DNA from: Bacteroidetes bacterium GWF2_40_14
GTDB taxonomy: Bacteria; Bacteroidota; Bacteroidia; Bacteroidales; UBA932
Reading direction: 5' to 3'
Length of the DNA: 64,000 bases
Assembly: GCA_001769195.1 (NCBI GenBank)
Contig: MEOK01000032.1
Location: 124,001-188,000, forward strand
The notes beneath the pieces are model-generated. The model was given only the letters and a program-made list of their open reading frames with translations, was not told the origin of the DNA and did no database searches. The translations under genes were made by a program, and so were the position numbers. This document shows positions 1 to 9,242 of the stretch, one piece after another; position 1 is the stretch's first letter, and each line of letters starts with the position of its first letter.

Positions 1-816
1 CCAGATAATAAGACATTCAATTATGATAAGTACTTCATAGTATACAATAACAGTGACGAAGTTGCTTATATGGATAGTGTCTGCTTTGCAACCGTAGACC
101 CTTATAATGCACCTACCAGCCAGACTCCCTGGAGCTATATTGCTGCGGATGGCCAGAGGGTTATCAGCGACACTATCCCGATTGTTGAGGCTGTCTGGCA
201 ATTCCCCGGAAGCGGGACCAGTCATCCTCTTCAACCGGGTGAGCAGGCTGTGGTAGCAATGAATGCTGCTATAGACCATACCATTCTGAGACCTAATTCT
301 GTGAATCTAAATGTTCCCGGTTATTGGGTTTGTTATAATCAAAGATATACGAATGCCAGTTATCACCCATCTCCCGGACCAAATCTTGCAAATCACTGGC
401 TGGACCTTCTCTGGAAGCAGGGAACATCCACTGCTTTTACATTTTCCGTTTCCAGTCCTTCAGCTGTAATATTCCGCATACCTGTCACCGGAGCACATGC
501 TTATGTGAACGATCCTGCAAACAGAAAACGTAAACCAGGATCCTCTTCTGCCAATGAATATGTAATGATACCATCTTCCTGGATTTTGGACGGAGTTGAG
601 TGTTTTGACAGAGATACAAAATTCAAAAGACTCCCTGGTTCGGTTGATTCAGGATATGCCCTTATGGGAGACGGCGACAGAAATATTGGTAAAACTCTAC
701 ATAGAAAAATTGACGTCCTTGCCACTCAAAAAGCAGGAGGTCGAATTGTCTACATGGACACCAATAACTCCAATAACGATTTTGAGATAAGAGCCAGTCA
801 ATCAATTAAAAACTAG
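1..816 (+). CDS. DUF4876 family protein, 5' end missing
   Basis: The frame is open from the first base of the window, so the start lies upstream; what remains is 271 codons ending at a TAG. The text resembles DUF4876 proteins of Bacteroidota, which are surface or periplasmic proteins found beside TonB-dependent receptors. Visible features are an early segment reading YFIVYNNSDEVAYMDSVCF and a late aspartate-rich, asparagine-rich tail. No catalytic motif is recognisable. The next gene starts 15 nt downstream and encodes a DUF6850-type barrel, the usual partner, which supports the call. The function of the family is not established; an accessory role in outer-membrane uptake is inferred from its usual neighbourhood. 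The signal peptide and N-terminal domain cannot be assessed. Confidence 0.7.
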   Translation, partial: PDNKTFNYDKYFIVYNNSDEVAYMDSVCFATVDPYNAPTSQTPWSYIAADGQRVISDTIPIVEAVWQFPGSGTSHPLQPGEQAVVAMNAAIDHTILRPNSVNLNVPGYWVCYNQRYTNASYHPSPGPNLANHWLDLLWKQGTSTAFTFSVSSPSAVIFRIPVTGAHAYVNDPANRKRKPGSSSANEYVMIPSSWILDGVECFDRDTKFKRLPGSVDSGYALMGDGDRNIGKTLHRKIDVLATQKAGGRIVYMDTNNSNNDFEIRASQSIKN

Positions 817-831
817 AGAAAAACAGCGATT

Positions 832-2451
832 ATGAAATACAACCATAAATATATATTGATTATATCTGCACTCGTTCTCTCGCAGCTCTGTTTAAGTTTA
901 CCAATAGCTGGCCAGAACAGAAGAAATGTGCAGGAGAAGTGTCTTTATCACTTTGAGGACCTTCAGAAAAAACAGACCTGGACAGATAGTTATAATGCAG
1001 CGGGACTGCACTTTATTGACTTCAGAAGTTCATCAATCATCGAAGCCTACATGGGCAAGAATGACGGAGGACTTGTCAGAAATTACGAATCAGATAACAG
1101 CTACAACTTTGGAATAAGATCTTCGTCATATACAAAGATTAATAAAACAACTTTTTTTGGCAAAATTGACTATAACAACTTTACAGGAAAGAATACAAGA
1201 TGGTCGGGTCTCATTTATCCTGAGAGATATCTTTTATCAGTTGCCAATGATAATCCCGGTGATTTTGTAAAAGAGAGCTATAAACTTTCTGGAGGGATAT
1301 CCACACCAATTGCCAAAGATCTCTTTATTGGAATGCTTATTAATTATGAAACCGCACTCGCTGCCAAGAGAAGAGACTTACGTCACAGAACAGACCTTCT
1401 TGACTTTGAGGCAACAGGGGGTCTGGCATATAAGACAGGTCATTTAAACATAGGGGTCAACTACTACTACAGAAAGTTTTTTGAAAAGGTTGCTTTTTCA
1501 AAAGTAGCAGATGACGATGTTGTCTATCAGGGGTACCTCTTCAAGGGACTTTGGTTTGGCATGGAGGGTACATGGACACAAGAAGCTCTTGATCTGTCAA
1601 GACCATTTACTGATGTGCAGCAGGGAGGCTCCCTTCAGTTGGAATTAGTAATGGACAACTTCCGCTTCTTTAATGAATTTACCTATAAGAGCCAGGAAGG
1701 GCTAACAGGACCAGGAGCAGACAAGGCTTTCTCCCAATCAGAGGCAAAGATCTATGAGTACAAAGGTAAGGCTCAGTATGAAACAAAAACATTACGTCAC
1801 TATCTGAATTTTAACACCAGCTACAGCGACGCTGTGAATTACGATAAGGTAACTACTCAGGAAAAAATAGGGGGATTGGAGTTTACATTCTACTATGGCC
1901 TCAACAGGGCATTCTCAAAGAGAAATTTTAATCTGAATGCCGAATACAATGTTGCTTTTGGCAGATATAAATGCAATCCTGGTCTTGACCTTAAAGTAGG
2001 ATACAACCACGTAAGTCAAAGCGCCTTAAGTTCGCTTATAAGTCCTTTCTATTTTACCCAGGATTTTAAAGTGAACACTGGATATCTCAAGGCCAGAAAG
2101 AATTTTACCTTTAACAAGGGCATGTTTGATATTAACCTTTCTGCTGTATATGGAAAAGGGAGCGGGAATAAGCTTACTCAGCATATATCCACAACAGCTG
2201 CAGGAGATGTTTCGGAAGATCTTATTCCTCAACAGCAGGAGACCCTGCTTAACAGAGAATTTGAATACATAACCGCAGGCAAATTACAGGGTTCAATCGG
2301 CGGAAGATACTCACGCTTCGTCTCAATAAACAAAAGCGGAGGTTCTATATATCTGGATGCCAGCTACTCTTTCCTTAAGGCTTATGATGTTCAATATCAA
2401 CCGGAAGACAAATCAGGATTTTTCAATATTATTTTAGGATATTCGTTCTAA
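832..2451 (+). CDS. DUF6850 family outer-membrane beta-barrel protein
   Basis: A 539-residue protein that starts with a signal peptide of about 28 residues (MKYNHKYILIISALVLSQL onwards, cleavage probably near AGQN). The rest is built of alternating aromatic and polar strands typical of an outer-membrane barrel, and it ends in phenylalanine (…ILGYSF), the usual C-terminal signature for barrel insertion. It matches my memory of the DUF6850 family, which travels with DUF4876 proteins and TonB-dependent receptors in Bacteroidota. It sits 15 nt after the DUF4876 gene, so the two are probably one operon whose receptor gene lies to the left of the window. A strong hairpin follows at 2468-2500 and probably ends the transcript. 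Substrate unknown. Confidence 0.7.
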   Translation: MKYNHKYILIISALVLSQLCLSLPIAGQNRRNVQEKCLYHFEDLQKKQTWTDSYNAAGLHFIDFRSSSIIEAYMGKNDGGLVRNYESDNSYNFGIRSSSYTKINKTTFFGKIDYNNFTGKNTRWSGLIYPERYLLSVANDNPGDFVKESYKLSGGISTPIAKDLFIGMLINYETALAAKRRDLRHRTDLLDFEATGGLAYKTGHLNIGVNYYYRKFFEKVAFSKVADDDVVYQGYLFKGLWFGMEGTWTQEALDLSRPFTDVQQGGSLQLELVMDNFRFFNEFTYKSQEGLTGPGADKAFSQSEAKIYEYKGKAQYETKTLRHYLNFNTSYSDAVNYDKVTTQEKIGGLEFTFYYGLNRAFSKRNFNLNAEYNVAFGRYKCNPGLDLKVGYNHVSQSALSSLISPFYFTQDFKVNTGYLKARKNFTFNKGMFDINLSAVYGKGSGNKLTQHISTTAAGDVSEDLIPQQQETLLNREFEYITAGKLQGSIGGRYSRFVSINKSGGSIYLDASYSFLKAYDVQYQPEDKSGFFNIILGYSF

Positions 2452-2467
2452 ATCCGGTACTGAAATG

Positions 2468-2505
2468 AACCCCAAAAGTTAGACAAAAACTTTTGGGGTT
2501 TATTT
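2468..2505 (+). terminator. Perfect 13-bp hairpin after the DUF6850 gene
   Basis: AACCCCAAAAGTT at 2468-2480 and AACTTTTGGGGTT at 2488-2500 are exact reverse complements around a 7-nt loop, followed by a T-rich stretch. The position 16 nt after a stop codon fits an intrinsic terminator. Because decayed insertion sequences begin immediately to the right, the same sequence could instead be an element end that folds on itself. The terminator reading is preferred but not proved. Confidence 0.6.
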
Positions 2506-2739
2506 ATTAAATCATTTAAGGAAAGGCTCTAGTTTATGTATCTGTTTGAAAAAGGTTATTCTCTAAACTACAACGACAATTATAAAAACGAACTTATTAA
2601 ACTGCGACTAAATGGAAAGAGTCAGGTGCAATACCGAATTCCTGAATTCAACAAGGAACCATCCCTAAAATATTTCAATAAAATTTCATCAAATAATTTT
2701 TCGAAAGATTTGTGTTTAGGTGTTAGGAGAGTTGTTTTT

Positions 2740-3245
2740 CTACGCGTATTTATGTATATGCTCCTGTAGGATCCTGTGCAATTTATCCAGAAAGCGATAA
2801 ATCCGATATAACCGTACATCTTTATCAAAATGATACTTCCGGTAATCTACTGTTGCCAATTTGCTCATCGGATGGCTTAAACGAGTGTTTTTCAATTGCT
2901 TTAACTTCTCTTCCTCTATGATATCAAATCCAACAATTTTAAATACCTGTTTAATTATTAGCTGAGTACCATTTATTAAACGATTTCAACATTGGATATC
3001 AAGTATTCGATAATTTACTTTTCCTCCTATTCTTTTCATGAACTTCTAAAATATCCTGTCTGCCACAACAATACTCAAAATTCCTCGTAGGTCCTGACCA
3101 GATTAAGATTCGATCTCCGTATTATCCTAGCCTACACCAATAGTGTGAATCTCGTGATAAACTCCATTGCTTTTACCCACTACAACTACACTTGTTGTAC
3201 CTGAACGATTTTTCTTCTTGCGAATATACACGAGCAAAAATATAT
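2740..3245 (-). pseudogene. Decayed IS1634-like transposase, N-terminal part
   Basis: Read on the minus strand, the stretch carries pieces of a transposase N-terminus interrupted by stops and frame changes. Near 3245-3150 the text gives RKKKNRSGTTSVVVV followed by HEIHTIGVG and a stop. Near 3060 it gives RQDILEVHEKNRRKSK in another frame. From 2985 down to 2740 a continuous piece reads QLIIKQVFKIVGFD, then LSHPMSKLATVDY, then IYRFLDKLH before a TAG. These are the N-terminal landmarks of IS1634-type DDE transposases as I know them. The catalytic domain is absent. At least two stops and one frameshift make it non-functional. No open reading frame finder would report it because the pieces are short. 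Confidence 0.6.
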
Positions 3246-3259
3246 CTTTTTTTTGCTTA

Positions 3260-3378
3260 TTTCACCCAATTAGTGTTGCGTCAATCATATGTAACTGATA
3301 AAGAGCGATTTGAATATCTCGATGTTTGAATCTGTCAATGTCAGGATTTATATTACTATCTTTAAAAATAAATTGTTG
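3260..3378 (-). pseudogene. Possible second transposase remnant (IS4-like)
   Basis: On the minus strand an open stretch without a start reads DIDRFKHRDIQIALYQ followed by LHMIDATLIG and a stop. The ID-A/S-T pattern after a hydrophobic strand resembles the first catalytic aspartate region of IS4-type transposases (…LYSLDATTI…). The match is short and I cannot exclude chance. If real, the gap between 2452 and 3405 has received more than one insertion. Confidence 0.3.
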
Positions 3379-3405
3379 TTAATTTAATAATGTAAGGTAA
3401 TTGTT

Positions 3406-5319
3406 ATGAGGAATTTTAATTCAGTAAATTTTAGAATATTTATTCAATTAGCTATATTATTTATTATCTGCTTATTCGCTCTAGATTTTTTCGAACTTTC
3501 AAAAAATTCAAATATGGAAGCCTATTGTCCCTTTGGAGGGATCCAGGCATTGGCATCATTTTTTGTGAATGACAGTTTAGCATGCGACATGACAACTGTT
3601 CAGATTGCCTTGGGAATACTACTAGTATTTGCTGTCTTTTCATTGGGCAAGCTTTTTTGCGCTTACCTGTGTCCATTAGGTTATATTAACGAACTTCTGA
3701 CAAAACTCAGGAAATTTTTAAATTTCAAGGAGCTTGTCGTCAGGGAAGATTCGGTATTAGATAAAATCTTGAGGTCGGTCAAATATATTCTACTTTTTGT
3801 TGTTTTATATATCTCTATCTCCTCATCAGAGCTATTCTGCAAACAATTTGACCCATACTATGCTCTTGCAACAGGATTTAAAGGAGAGATAAGCATCTGG
3901 ATGTCCTTGACCGCCATTTACCTGCTCTTAATCGGGTGCTTCTTTATTAAAATGTTCTGGTGCAAATATATATGCCCGTTGGGAGCCATTAATAATATTT
4001 TTAAGTACCTGTTATCAGCAATAGCTTTGTTCTTAATCTACTATCTCTCATTCCTTCTTGGGCTTAAATTGCCATGGTATTTGCTGCTTGCCTCTATTTG
4101 CATAATAGGTTACCTAAGTGAGATATTCTTTAAACAGGTAAAAGTGTTCCCATTGCTCAAAATCAGAAGGGACAAGAAGAAATGCATGTCAAATTGTGAG
4201 GAGTGCGATAAAAGATGCCCATACAATATCCCCGTTAATAAGAGTGACGTTATCAAACACGTAGACTGTACAATGTGTTGCGATTGTATTGCTGAATGTA
4301 AATATTCTGCCCTATCTGTAAATGGGAACAAAAGGCTTCACCTTATACTGCCCATTGTTGTGGTGCTCCTGTTTCTAATTGGAATTGTAATTGGTAGTAA
4401 GTGGGAAGTTCCAATGGTAAATCTCAAATGGGGCAATTATAAAACTACAAAAACAGAATCAATAGAGATACGTGGGTTGCGATCGGTCAAGTGCTACGCC
4501 AGTTCAATGAATTTTGCTAAAAAGGTGCAAAACATCCCGGGGATATATGGAGTAAAGGCATACATCCAGCACCACAGGGTAGAAATACTATATAATCCGC
4601 TAGAGATATCAGTCAGCGATATTGAAAAGAGCATTTATAAACCCGTAAAGTTTAAGATATCACAGCCGTCTAAAGAGGTTAAAAGTGTCAAGGTAGTCAC
4701 CATTCATACGGAAAATATGACCGATCCTGTAGATGTGAATTATCTGGGGATGCAATTCAGGCAAGGGAAAAGAAAGTACTATGGGTTGGAATCTGAATAC
4801 TCAAAACCCCTTACACTAAGGATCTATATGGATATGGCAGAAGCGGTTGATATTGATTACATTAAGAAGGTTGTTGAGATGAAGGAGATGGATATTCTTA
4901 TGCATGGGGGTAAAGTAAAAAAGGAGAAGGTCGACTTCAGGTTCGTGAATGCAGATGATAAAATAGACACTGTTTCAAAAAGAGAGTTGCTAGAACTGCT
5001 TTTCCGCCCGTATAAGAAAATGTTCAAAGAAAACATTGATGAGAAAACCTTGGCAATATATGATGTTGTCTATCCGGATATTGAAAAGCCAATGGTAGCG
5101 AGGGGCCTCCCTGTTCTAGCAAGTTACCTTTCTTTAACAGATGGGTTATTAGGTGTGGAATCGACATTGAACAACGATGACGAAGCAGTCATCAGAATAT
5201 ATTATTCAAAAATGAAGGTAAATGAAGAAAAAATCTTGAGTATTTTAACTCAAAAAAAATGGAAGATTATCTCTAAAGATGGTGTCAAAAATGAAACTGC
5301 TCCTGCAATATCTTTTTGA
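3406..5319 (+). CDS. Membrane polyferredoxin (NapH/NosR-like) with HMA-like domains
   Basis: A 637-residue integral membrane protein. Residues 11-30 form the first of about six membrane segments. C41-P (YCPFGG), C85/C89-P and C186/C190-P are the paired cysteine motifs of the NapH/NosR/RdxA fold. Residues 260-298 carry two [4Fe-4S] motifs: C260, C264, C267, C271-P and C288, C291, C294, C298. After a last membrane segment (311-330), residues 351-411 look like a heavy-metal-associated domain with a single cysteine (C363, SVKCYASS), and the C-terminus has a similar fold without cysteine. The family passes electrons across the cytoplasmic membrane; the partner here is unknown. The exported ferredoxin-like protein 107 nt downstream is the obvious candidate. 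The pair is AT-rich and lies next to decayed insertion sequences, which suggests acquisition by transfer. Confidence 0.75.
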   Translation: MRNFNSVNFRIFIQLAILFIICLFALDFFELSKNSNMEAYCPFGGIQALASFFVNDSLACDMTTVQIALGILLVFAVFSLGKLFCAYLCPLGYINELLTKLRKFLNFKELVVREDSVLDKILRSVKYILLFVVLYISISSSELFCKQFDPYYALATGFKGEISIWMSLTAIYLLLIGCFFIKMFWCKYICPLGAINNIFKYLLSAIALFLIYYLSFLLGLKLPWYLLLASICIIGYLSEIFFKQVKVFPLLKIRRDKKKCMSNCEECDKRCPYNIPVNKSDVIKHVDCTMCCDCIAECKYSALSVNGNKRLHLILPIVVVLLFLIGIVIGSKWEVPMVNLKWGNYKTTKTESIEIRGLRSVKCYASSMNFAKKVQNIPGIYGVKAYIQHHRVEILYNPLEISVSDIEKSIYKPVKFKISQPSKEVKSVKVVTIHTENMTDPVDVNYLGMQFRQGKRKYYGLESEYSKPLTLRIYMDMAEAVDIDYIKKVVEMKEMDILMHGGKVKKEKVDFRFVNADDKIDTVSKRELLELLFRPYKKMFKENIDEKTLAIYDVVYPDIEKPMVARGLPVLASYLSLTDGLLGVESTLNNDDEAVIRIYYSKMKVNEEKILSILTQKKWKIISKDGVKNETAPAISF

Positions 5320-5426
5320 GCAACTGGATTAATCCGAAACAATTATATTATCAATATAAAATTACTTAAGTCTATACAAATACACAACGAAAATTGAATA
5401 ACCATTGTCATTAAAATATTATTATT

Positions 5427-5798
5427 ATGAAAAAAATTATTGGACAAAAAAAAAATACTCGCTTTTTGGTCGTATTACTTCTTTCAATACCATTGTTTTT
5501 GGTAGCATTTGCAGCAACCGGTAAAACAAATACCTCAAATCCCCCTTCGGAAGTTGATTATATGATTAAACTTGAATGGTGTCTTTTTTGCGGAGAATGT
5601 GTAGACCTTAGTGATGGGAAAATTTTCCTTAATTATTCATCTGAGAAAGCAAATTTTACAAATGGGGTAATTACGACAGACCTAGACCTCGGGGAGGTAA
5701 GTAAATTAGTCGAACGGAATTGTTTTCCAGACCCAGCTCTTCTTGAGGCAATTGCCATGTGTCCTATTGCAGCCATATCATATACTGTTATTCCTTAA
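5427..5798 (+). CDS. Small exported ferredoxin-like protein
   Basis: A 123-residue protein. Residues 1-12 are strongly positive and 13-30 hydrophobic, so the rest should lie outside the cytoplasmic membrane, either cleaved or anchored. The mature part has C52-x2-C55-x2-C58 (WCLFCGECVD), C99 and C112-P (AMCPIAAISY). That is the ligand layout of a single-cluster ferredoxin, although the spacing to C112 is filled by unusual sequence. A Sec-type rather than twin-arginine signal is odd for a protein that would need a cluster before export. It probably works with the polyferredoxin upstream as an electron carrier. An alternative is a zinc- or copper-binding or thiol protein using the same cysteines. 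I know no named family for it. Confidence 0.6.
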   Translation: MKKIIGQKKNTRFLVVLLLSIPLFLVAFAATGKTNTSNPPSEVDYMIKLEWCLFCGECVDLSDGKIFLNYSSEKANFTNGVITTDLDLGEVSKLVERNCFPDPALLEAIAMCPIAAISYTVIP

Positions 5799-6019
5799 AT
5801 CCATTCTTTATCTTTATTCACTTATTTATAAACAAAATGACAATGGTTTTTTATCAATAAATGAAAAATGCCAATTTGGGGTTTATGAATAAACTGTATT
5901 AAATGTTGTTTGTATTTCCTATATTTTCAAAAAAAATCTTTTTCAGTTTTGGATTATAGCATTTTTTATCAACCGGATGAATTTCGTATTTATTTAACCT
6001 TGGTGAATTTTGTCACAAT

Positions 6020-6997
6020 CTACAACTCCCCGAAGTTCTTCATAAACTGAACTCTCTCGAACCTCTGAGGGTTTTCTATGTTTGAATAGTTCAGTTTTCC
6101 ACGGAAGTCAGACAGGTTTTCAAACCCCTGTGCATCCATAAACAGATTAATATCTTCAATTGCATGAGTGATAGCCTCTGCCCCTTTCTGATATAAAGAT
6201 GTACACATCTGAACTGTTGTTGCCCCTGCAAGAATCTGTTTAATTACAGTCGTTCCGTTGTGTATGCCGGTACTTGCCGAAAGGTCTATACCGGGAACCA
6301 AGGCAGATACTATCCCTATCCATCTCAGTTCGGTAAGATACTCCTCTTCATATGAAAATGCATTTGCTGCAATCATCCTTACCTTTTTGATATCGATATC
6401 CGGGCTGTAGAATCTGTTGAACATAACCACGCTCTTTGCCCCGTAGGCTTTAAGGCCATTTACAAAACCGGGAATATTGGTGAAGGTGCTCGCTATTTTA
6501 ACCGAAACTGGTATTTTTAATGACTTACTAACCTTTCCTACTACCTCAAGATACTGCTTTTCAATATCATTTGAATTCTTTAGTATATTCAGTGGAAGTG
6601 AGTAAAAATTCAATTCAAGACCATCTGCTCCGGCATTCTCAATCTCTTTGGCAAAAGCTATCCACTCTCCGGGAGAGTAGCAATTGATACTTGCAATTAC
6701 TGGGACCTGCACAGCTGCTTTTATCTCTTTTATCAAATCAAGATACTTGGAGATAGAACTTGAGCGAAGGTAGTGATATAGATAATCTGCAGACTCAGGA
6801 TAGTCAGCAGACCGGCTGCTTATAAATTCCGCTTCGTTAATTATCTGTTCTTCAAAAAGGGACTTGACTACTATGGCTCCTACCCCGGCTTTTGCAAAAG
6901 CAACAACCTTATCAATCTGAGATGTCAAACCGGAACTGGCCGCAATTAGTGGACTACTCAAAGAGAGCCCCATGTAATTTACAGATAAGTTATTCAT
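6020..6997 (-). CDS. Dihydroorotate dehydrogenase-like protein
   Basis: A 325-residue TIM-barrel flavoprotein of the dihydroorotate-dehydrogenase superfamily. Typical landmarks are the N-terminal SSPLIAASSGLT, IVVKSLFEE near residue 43, VPVIASINCYS, GADGLELNFYS, IPVSVKIAS and, near the C-terminus, the phosphate-binding ASTGIHNGTTVIKQILAGA. The genuine pyrimidine enzymes have a serine or cysteine base in a defined loop. This one belongs to the 'DHOD-like' group whose substrate is not settled, so no pyrD symbol is given. Start ATG at 6997. It lies 10 nt after the glycyl-tRNA synthetase stop and is surely co-transcribed with it. Confidence 0.8.
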   Translation of the reverse strand: MNNLSVNYMGLSLSSPLIAASSGLTSQIDKVVAFAKAGVGAIVVKSLFEEQIINEAEFISSRSADYPESADYLYHYLRSSSISKYLDLIKEIKAAVQVPVIASINCYSPGEWIAFAKEIENAGADGLELNFYSLPLNILKNSNDIEKQYLEVVGKVSKSLKIPVSVKIASTFTNIPGFVNGLKAYGAKSVVMFNRFYSPDIDIKKVRMIAANAFSYEEEYLTELRWIGIVSALVPGIDLSASTGIHNGTTVIKQILAGATTVQMCTSLYQKGAEAITHAIEDINLFMDAQGFENLSDFRGKLNYSNIENPQRFERVQFMKNFGEL

Positions 6998-7007
6998 AAT
7001 TATTATT

Positions 7008-8546
7008 TTAAATATTTTCCAATACTTTTCTAAAGCTTATTTTCTCCTCAATGATTGATCTCAGTTTCTCAACAGGAACCCGCTCCTGCTCCATTGAATC
7101 TCTGTATCTTATGGTTACACACTTATCTTCCAGACTCTGATGGTCAATTGTTATGCAGAACGGCGTTCCTATTGCGTCCTGACGACGGTACCTCTTGCCA
7201 ATGCTGTCCTTTTCGTCATACTGACAGTTGATTTCATATTTAAGGTCGTTCATGATTTCCCGTGCCATCTCCGGAAGTCCATCCTTTTTAACAAGCGGAA
7301 GCACTGCAAGTTTAACGGGAGCTAAAATTGCAGGTAATTTTAGCACAACCCTCTCCTCGCCATCTTCTAGTTTTTCCACACAATATGCAGAAGAGTAGAC
7401 TGCCAGGAAGGTCCTGTCAAGACCAATTGATGTCTCAATCACATAAGGTACATAGCTTTCATTTGTTTCTGGGTCGAAATACTGCAGCTTACGACCGGAG
7501 AATTTCTGATGCTGACTCAGGTCAAAGTCGGTACGTGAGTGTATCCCTTCAAGCTCTTTGAAACCAAACGGAAACTCAAATTCAATATCTGCAGCTGCAT
7601 TTGCATAGTGGGCAAGCTTTTCGTGATTATGGAACCTGTATTTCTCATCGCCGAGCCCAAGCGCCTTGTGCCAACGCAGACGAGCAGCTTTCCAATGTTC
7701 ATACCACTTCATCTCTTCTCCCGGACGCACGAAAAACTGCATCTCCATCTGCTCGAACTCTCTCATTCTGAAGATAAACTGCCTTGCAACAATCTCGTTT
7801 CTGAATGCTTTTCCAATCTGGGCAATTCCAAACGGTATCTTCATCCTTCCGGTCTTCTGTACATTCAGGAAGTTTACAAAAATGCCCTGAGCAGTTTCTG
7901 GCCTGAGGTAAATTATATTTGTGTCCTCGCTCACGCTTCCCATCTGTGTAGAGAACATCAGGTTAAACTGACGGACATCGGTCCAGTTTCTGGTGCCTGA
8001 GATTGGGCAGACTATTTCACAATCGATTATAAGCTGTTTAACCGCCTCAAGGTCGTTTGCATTAAGGGCTTCGTTCATCTTTGCTGTAACTTCGTCGGCC
8101 TTTGCCCTGTTCCTCAAAATATTAGGATTTGTGGCTCTGAATTGTACTTCATCAAATGATTCTCCAAATTTCTTATGTCCTTTTTCAACCTCTTTTTCAA
8201 TCTTCTCCTCAATTTTGGCAATGTGGTCCTCAAGCAGTACATCTGCTCGGTATCGCTTTTTTGAATCCTTATTGTCTATCAGCGGGTCATTGAAAGCATT
8301 TACGTGACCAGATGCCTCCCATATCTTAGGATGCATGAAGATTGCAGAATCTATACCCACAATGTTTTCGTTCAGACGTACCATAGCGTCCCACCAGTAT
8401 TTTTTTATGTTGTTCTTAAGCTCTGCGCCAAGCTGACCATAGTCGTATACTGCACTAAGCCCGTCATAAATCTCGCTCGAAGGAAAAATAAAGCCATACT
8501 CTTTGGCATGTGCAATCAAACTTTTGAATAGCTCCTCTTGTGTCAT
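7008..8546 (-). CDS. glyS: Glycyl-tRNA synthetase (alpha2 type)
   Basis: The homodimeric class II glycyl-tRNA synthetase, which charges tRNA-Gly with glycine. Class II motifs are visible: the N-terminal FIFPSSEIYDGLSAVYDYG, motif 2 around FRNEIVARQFIFRMREFEQME, and motif 3 near YVPYVIETSIGLDRTFLA. The C-terminal anticodon-binding domain begins near LPAILAPVKLAVLPL. A longer frame with a TTG start at 8573 exists, but that TTG lies inside a -7 promoter element (TAATTTTG, 8571-8578). I therefore take the ATG at 8546 (MTQEELFKS), giving 512 residues, a normal length. The DHOD-like gene follows in the same transcript. Confidence 0.95.
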   Translation of the reverse strand: MTQEELFKSLIAHAKEYGFIFPSSEIYDGLSAVYDYGQLGAELKNNIKKYWWDAMVRLNENIVGIDSAIFMHPKIWEASGHVNAFNDPLIDNKDSKKRYRADVLLEDHIAKIEEKIEKEVEKGHKKFGESFDEVQFRATNPNILRNRAKADEVTAKMNEALNANDLEAVKQLIIDCEIVCPISGTRNWTDVRQFNLMFSTQMGSVSEDTNIIYLRPETAQGIFVNFLNVQKTGRMKIPFGIAQIGKAFRNEIVARQFIFRMREFEQMEMQFFVRPGEEMKWYEHWKAARLRWHKALGLGDEKYRFHNHEKLAHYANAAADIEFEFPFGFKELEGIHSRTDFDLSQHQKFSGRKLQYFDPETNESYVPYVIETSIGLDRTFLAVYSSAYCVEKLEDGEERVVLKLPAILAPVKLAVLPLVKKDGLPEMAREIMNDLKYEINCQYDEKDSIGKRYRRQDAIGTPFCITIDHQSLEDKCVTIRYRDSMEQERVPVEKLRSIIEEKISFRKVLENI

Positions 8547-8570
8547 ATTGTATTTACTGTTAATGAATGG

Positions 8571-8578
8571 CAAAATTA
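8571..8578 (-). promoter_or_regulatory. -7 promoter element of glyS
   Basis: TAATTTTG on the minus strand matches the Bacteroidota -7 consensus TAnnTTTG and lies 24 nt before the ATG at 8546. It decides the start codon, because the upstream TTG alternative would fall inside it. No convincing -33 element was seen. Confidence 0.5.
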
Positions 8579-8645
8579 GTTTAAATTTTAACAGAGTTTG
8601 CGATTGTCGTTAATTATCTTTAAAATTGTATATCATTGATCTCAC

Positions 8646-9242
8646 ATGCAGGTAAAAAAATCTTTTGATGATTGTCTGAGTAGTGAAGAATTACTTAACG
8701 CCTTGAACGCTGGGAGAGAGGATGCGTTTTCTTTTTTGTTTGTTAAGTATTATAGTAATCTTTTCTCATATGCATACAGAATTTTGAACGACGTAGAAGA
8801 TGCCAAGGAGTGTGTGCAATTGACTTTCTGCCATCTTTGGGATATACGGAAAGGGTTGGTAATAAATGACTCTATTAAATCATACTTATATAGAGCTGTA
8901 TATAATAACAGTATAACAATTCTCAGACATAAGAAATTCCTTGCAAAATATGAAGTGAAGGGGCTTTTGGACTTTTATTTTACAAGTATTGTCCAGGACC
9001 CACAGGCAGAAATGAGAATTAATACATCAGAAACAAAACAAGTAATTCTGGATTCTATAGAATCATTGCCCAAAAAATGTAGGGAGATATTTGTAAAATG
9101 TAAGATTAAAGGGCAATCATCTGCAGCAGTTGCCCAGGATTTAGAGATCTCTGTAAAAACCGTCGAGAATCAAATGACAATAGCTTATAAAAAGCTACGT
9201 GAAAAATTAAAACTAAGTTTAAATTTATTCTTTAGTTTTTAG
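8646..9242 (+). CDS. ECF-type RNA polymerase sigma factor
   Basis: A 198-residue sigma-70 family protein of the ECF group. Region 2 is residues 25-95 (LFVKYYSNLFSYAYRILND then AKECVQLTFCHLW). Region 4 is a helix-turn-helix near 140-190 (LPKKCREIFVKCKIKG, VAQDLEISVKTVENQM). It directs RNA polymerase to envelope-stress or nutrient-uptake promoters when released by its anti-sigma factor, here the FecR protein 45 nt downstream. This sigma/FecR/SusC/SusD order is the standard trans-envelope signalling arrangement of Bacteroidota, in which the outer-membrane receptor signals through FecR. It is the first gene of the accessory island reaching 27.3 kb. Confidence 0.92.
   Translation: MQVKKSFDDCLSSEELLNALNAGREDAFSFLFVKYYSNLFSYAYRILNDVEDAKECVQLTFCHLWDIRKGLVINDSIKSYLYRAVYNNSITILRHKKFLAKYEVKGLLDFYFTSIVQDPQAEMRINTSETKQVILDSIESLPKKCREIFVKCKIKGQSSAAVAQDLEISVKTVENQMTIAYKKLREKLKLSLNLFFSF

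Noticed and set aside
2536-2769. 77-codon frame as a small gene
   Set aside because: Lies in the decayed insertion-sequence region; low-complexity product, no family resemblance beyond a vague likeness to a transposase helix-turn-helix start.
7539-8000. 153-codon plus-strand frame opposite glyS
   Set aside because: A shadow of the glycyl-tRNA synthetase gene; no recognisable product and no promoter or start context.
8547-8573. TTG start for glyS nine codons upstream
   Set aside because: The TTG lies inside the -7 promoter element; the ATG at 8546 gives a normal protein length.
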